5,582 bases of DNA, taken from the NCBI GenBank assembly GCA_030632405.1, contig DAOVUU010000201.1, positions 1 to 5,582 on the forward strand. The letters are read 5' to 3'. Origin of the DNA: Desulfobulbaceae bacterium (GTDB taxonomy: Bacteria; Desulfobacterota; Desulfobulbia; Desulfobulbales; Desulfocapsaceae). The position numbers and the translations under genes were made by a program. Shown in pieces: positions 4,891 through 5,582 of this stretch (its first letter is position 1; each line of letters begins with the position of its first letter). Below the pieces are notes generated by a model. That model had not been told where the DNA came from, searched no databases, and saw only the letters and a list, made by a program, of their open reading frames with translations.

Positions 4891-5582
4891 ATGAAATTTT
4901 TAAAATTCTCCATGGCATATCTTGCTTGCTTTTGCATTAGTACAAGTTCCTATGCTTTAACGGCAGTACCTGAAGGACATGACCAGCGCATTGAATGGAA
5001 GGTACAGCATAGCTGGCCAACGGAAAGTAAAACCCTGGACATGGTTTACTCACTGGATGGAAAATATGTTTATATCCTCAACGATCGGCAGCAGGTACAG
5101 ATTTTCAACAGAGAGGGAAAGCTTCAAGGCAATATTCCGATTGAAAAAGGCGTATCTACCATCGACATATCTCCCCAGGGCGATTCACTCTATCTCATAA
5201 ATAACGTTAAAAACACATTCAGTTCTCTTTCTGTATCATTCGTCGTTGATATAGGAATAGCTGATTCTCCTTTTGACGGTCCAGCAGATGCACCGGTTAC
5301 ACTAGCCGTCTTTACGGATTTTGAATGACCTTACTGTGGCAAAATTCTGCCACTGCTCGAGCAGGTGCTCGAAAATAATCCAAAAACAGTAAAGATCGTA
5401 TTTAAAAATATGCCGTTAAAATTCCACAAAGCTGCAGATCCTGCTGCCCGTGCTGCCCTTGCTGCAAATGAACAGGGGAAATTCTGGGAATTTCATGACA
5501 AACTTTTTGCAGCAAAAAAGCTCAATATGAATGTTATTCAAGCGATCGCAATCGAACTTGGGCTTGACATACCACGCTTTAA
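4891..5582 (+). CDS. Secreted DsbA-like selenoprotein with propeller-like N-terminus (partial)
   Basis: This is probably a periplasmic thiol-disulfide oxidoreductase using selenocysteine. Residues 1-22 form a signal peptide (MKFLKF, hydrophobic core, cleavage after Ser-Tyr-Ala). Residues about 45-120 hold two beta-propeller-like strand sets, LDMVYSLDGKYVYILND and TIDISPQGDSLYLINN. A DsbA/thioredoxin_4 domain starts near 123 with the characteristic SPFDGPADAPVTLAVFTDFE. The next codon is TGA (5326-5328), exactly where the first Cys of the CPYC active site belongs, followed by PYCGKILPLLEQ. The frame stays open for 84 codons to the window edge with family-like sequence (FKNMPLKFH, AARAALAANEQGKFWEFHDKLF). 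Read with Sec146 and Cys149 it is at least 230 residues and lacks its C-terminus, including the cis-Pro loop. The ATG start has AGAGGT four bases upstream. A nonsense mutation is the alternative; a SECIS-like hairpin argues against it. Confidence 0.85.
5326..5328 (+). other. Probable selenocysteine codon (UGA, residue 146)
   Basis: The TGA sits between TTT-GAA and CCT-TAC-TGT, giving TDFE-U-PYC. In Cys-containing relatives this position is the nucleophilic Cys of the CxxC redox motif, so Sec replaces the residue whose reactivity gains most. Decoding needs SelB, tRNA-Sec and SelA, none of which are in this window. Confidence 0.85.
5336..5353 (+). other. First hairpin after the UGA codon
   Basis: GTGGCA (5336-5341) pairs perfectly with TGCCAC (5348-5353) around loop AAATTC. 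It starts 7 nt after the UGA and can coexist with the SECIS-like hairpin, which begins 3 nt later. Its loop lacks the G expected of a SECIS near the loop start, so a spacing or stacking role is more likely than SelB binding. Confidence 0.5.
5357..5372 (+). promoter_or_regulatory. Candidate bacterial SECIS hairpin
   Basis: UCGAGC (5357-5362) pairs perfectly with GCUCGA (5367-5372), leaving the apical loop AGGU. The loop matches the first four bases of the E. coli fdhF SECIS loop (AGGUCU) and has G in its second position, the usual criterion. The loop begins 34 nt after the UGA, within but near the long end of the range accepted for bacterial SECIS elements (about 16-37 nt). It lies inside the coding sequence, as bacterial SECIS elements do. 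A competing palindrome (CTGCTCGAGCAG, 5353-5364) gives a shorter stem. Confidence 0.7.

Noticed and set aside
5326..5328. TGA as the genuine end of a 145-residue protein
   Set aside because: The protein would stop one residue before the CxxC motif of a recognisable DsbA-like domain that continues in the same frame for 84 codons, and a SECIS-like hairpin follows.

Overview
The window looks like chromosome from a Gram-negative, anaerobic, selenium-using bacterium, most likely a Desulfobacterota (Desulfobulbales-type) relative. The evidence is the LptB/LptC outer-membrane lipopolysaccharide export proteins, the moderate GC content, and a DsbA-like gene whose catalytic Cys codon is replaced by an in-frame TGA. 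Species-level assignment cannot be made from this sequence alone.

Left part (1-1931): a plus-strand MsbA-type ABC exporter (fused membrane and ATPase domains) starts at or just before the window edge. It converges on lptB, which is on the minus strand. The 195-bp gap between them holds a 131-bp foldback (1779-1909). Its arms pair over about 34 positions with one mismatch, so it is either a MITE-like element or a convergent terminator/structured RNA.

Middle part (1933-4441, minus strand): transcription probably runs from an extended -10 promoter (about 4433) through a YbfF-like alpha/beta hydrolase, lptC and lptB. The usual lptA between lptC and lptB is absent. In its place is a 205-bp noncoding gap with an 18-bp-arm inverted repeat. 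A complete tRNA-Leu(UAG) with encoded CCA and its own terminator lies upstream, also on the minus strand.

Right part (4567-5582): a 324-bp noncoding stretch holds a sigma70-type promoter and a perfect 10-bp inverted repeat overlapping its -35 box. It also holds a partial copy of the foldback arm at the expected transcription start. It leads into the most interesting gene. This encodes a secreted protein with a signal peptide, a short beta-propeller-like segment, then a DsbA/thioredoxin_4 domain whose CPYC active site is written as TGA-Pro-Tyr-Cys. Reading through TGA leaves the frame open for 84 more codons of clear thioredoxin-fold sequence to the window edge. A hairpin with a perfect 6-bp stem and AGGU loop begins 28 nt after the TGA, as expected for a bacterial SECIS element. 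I read this as a selenocysteine-containing periplasmic thiol oxidoreductase that ordinary gene calling would truncate at residue 145.
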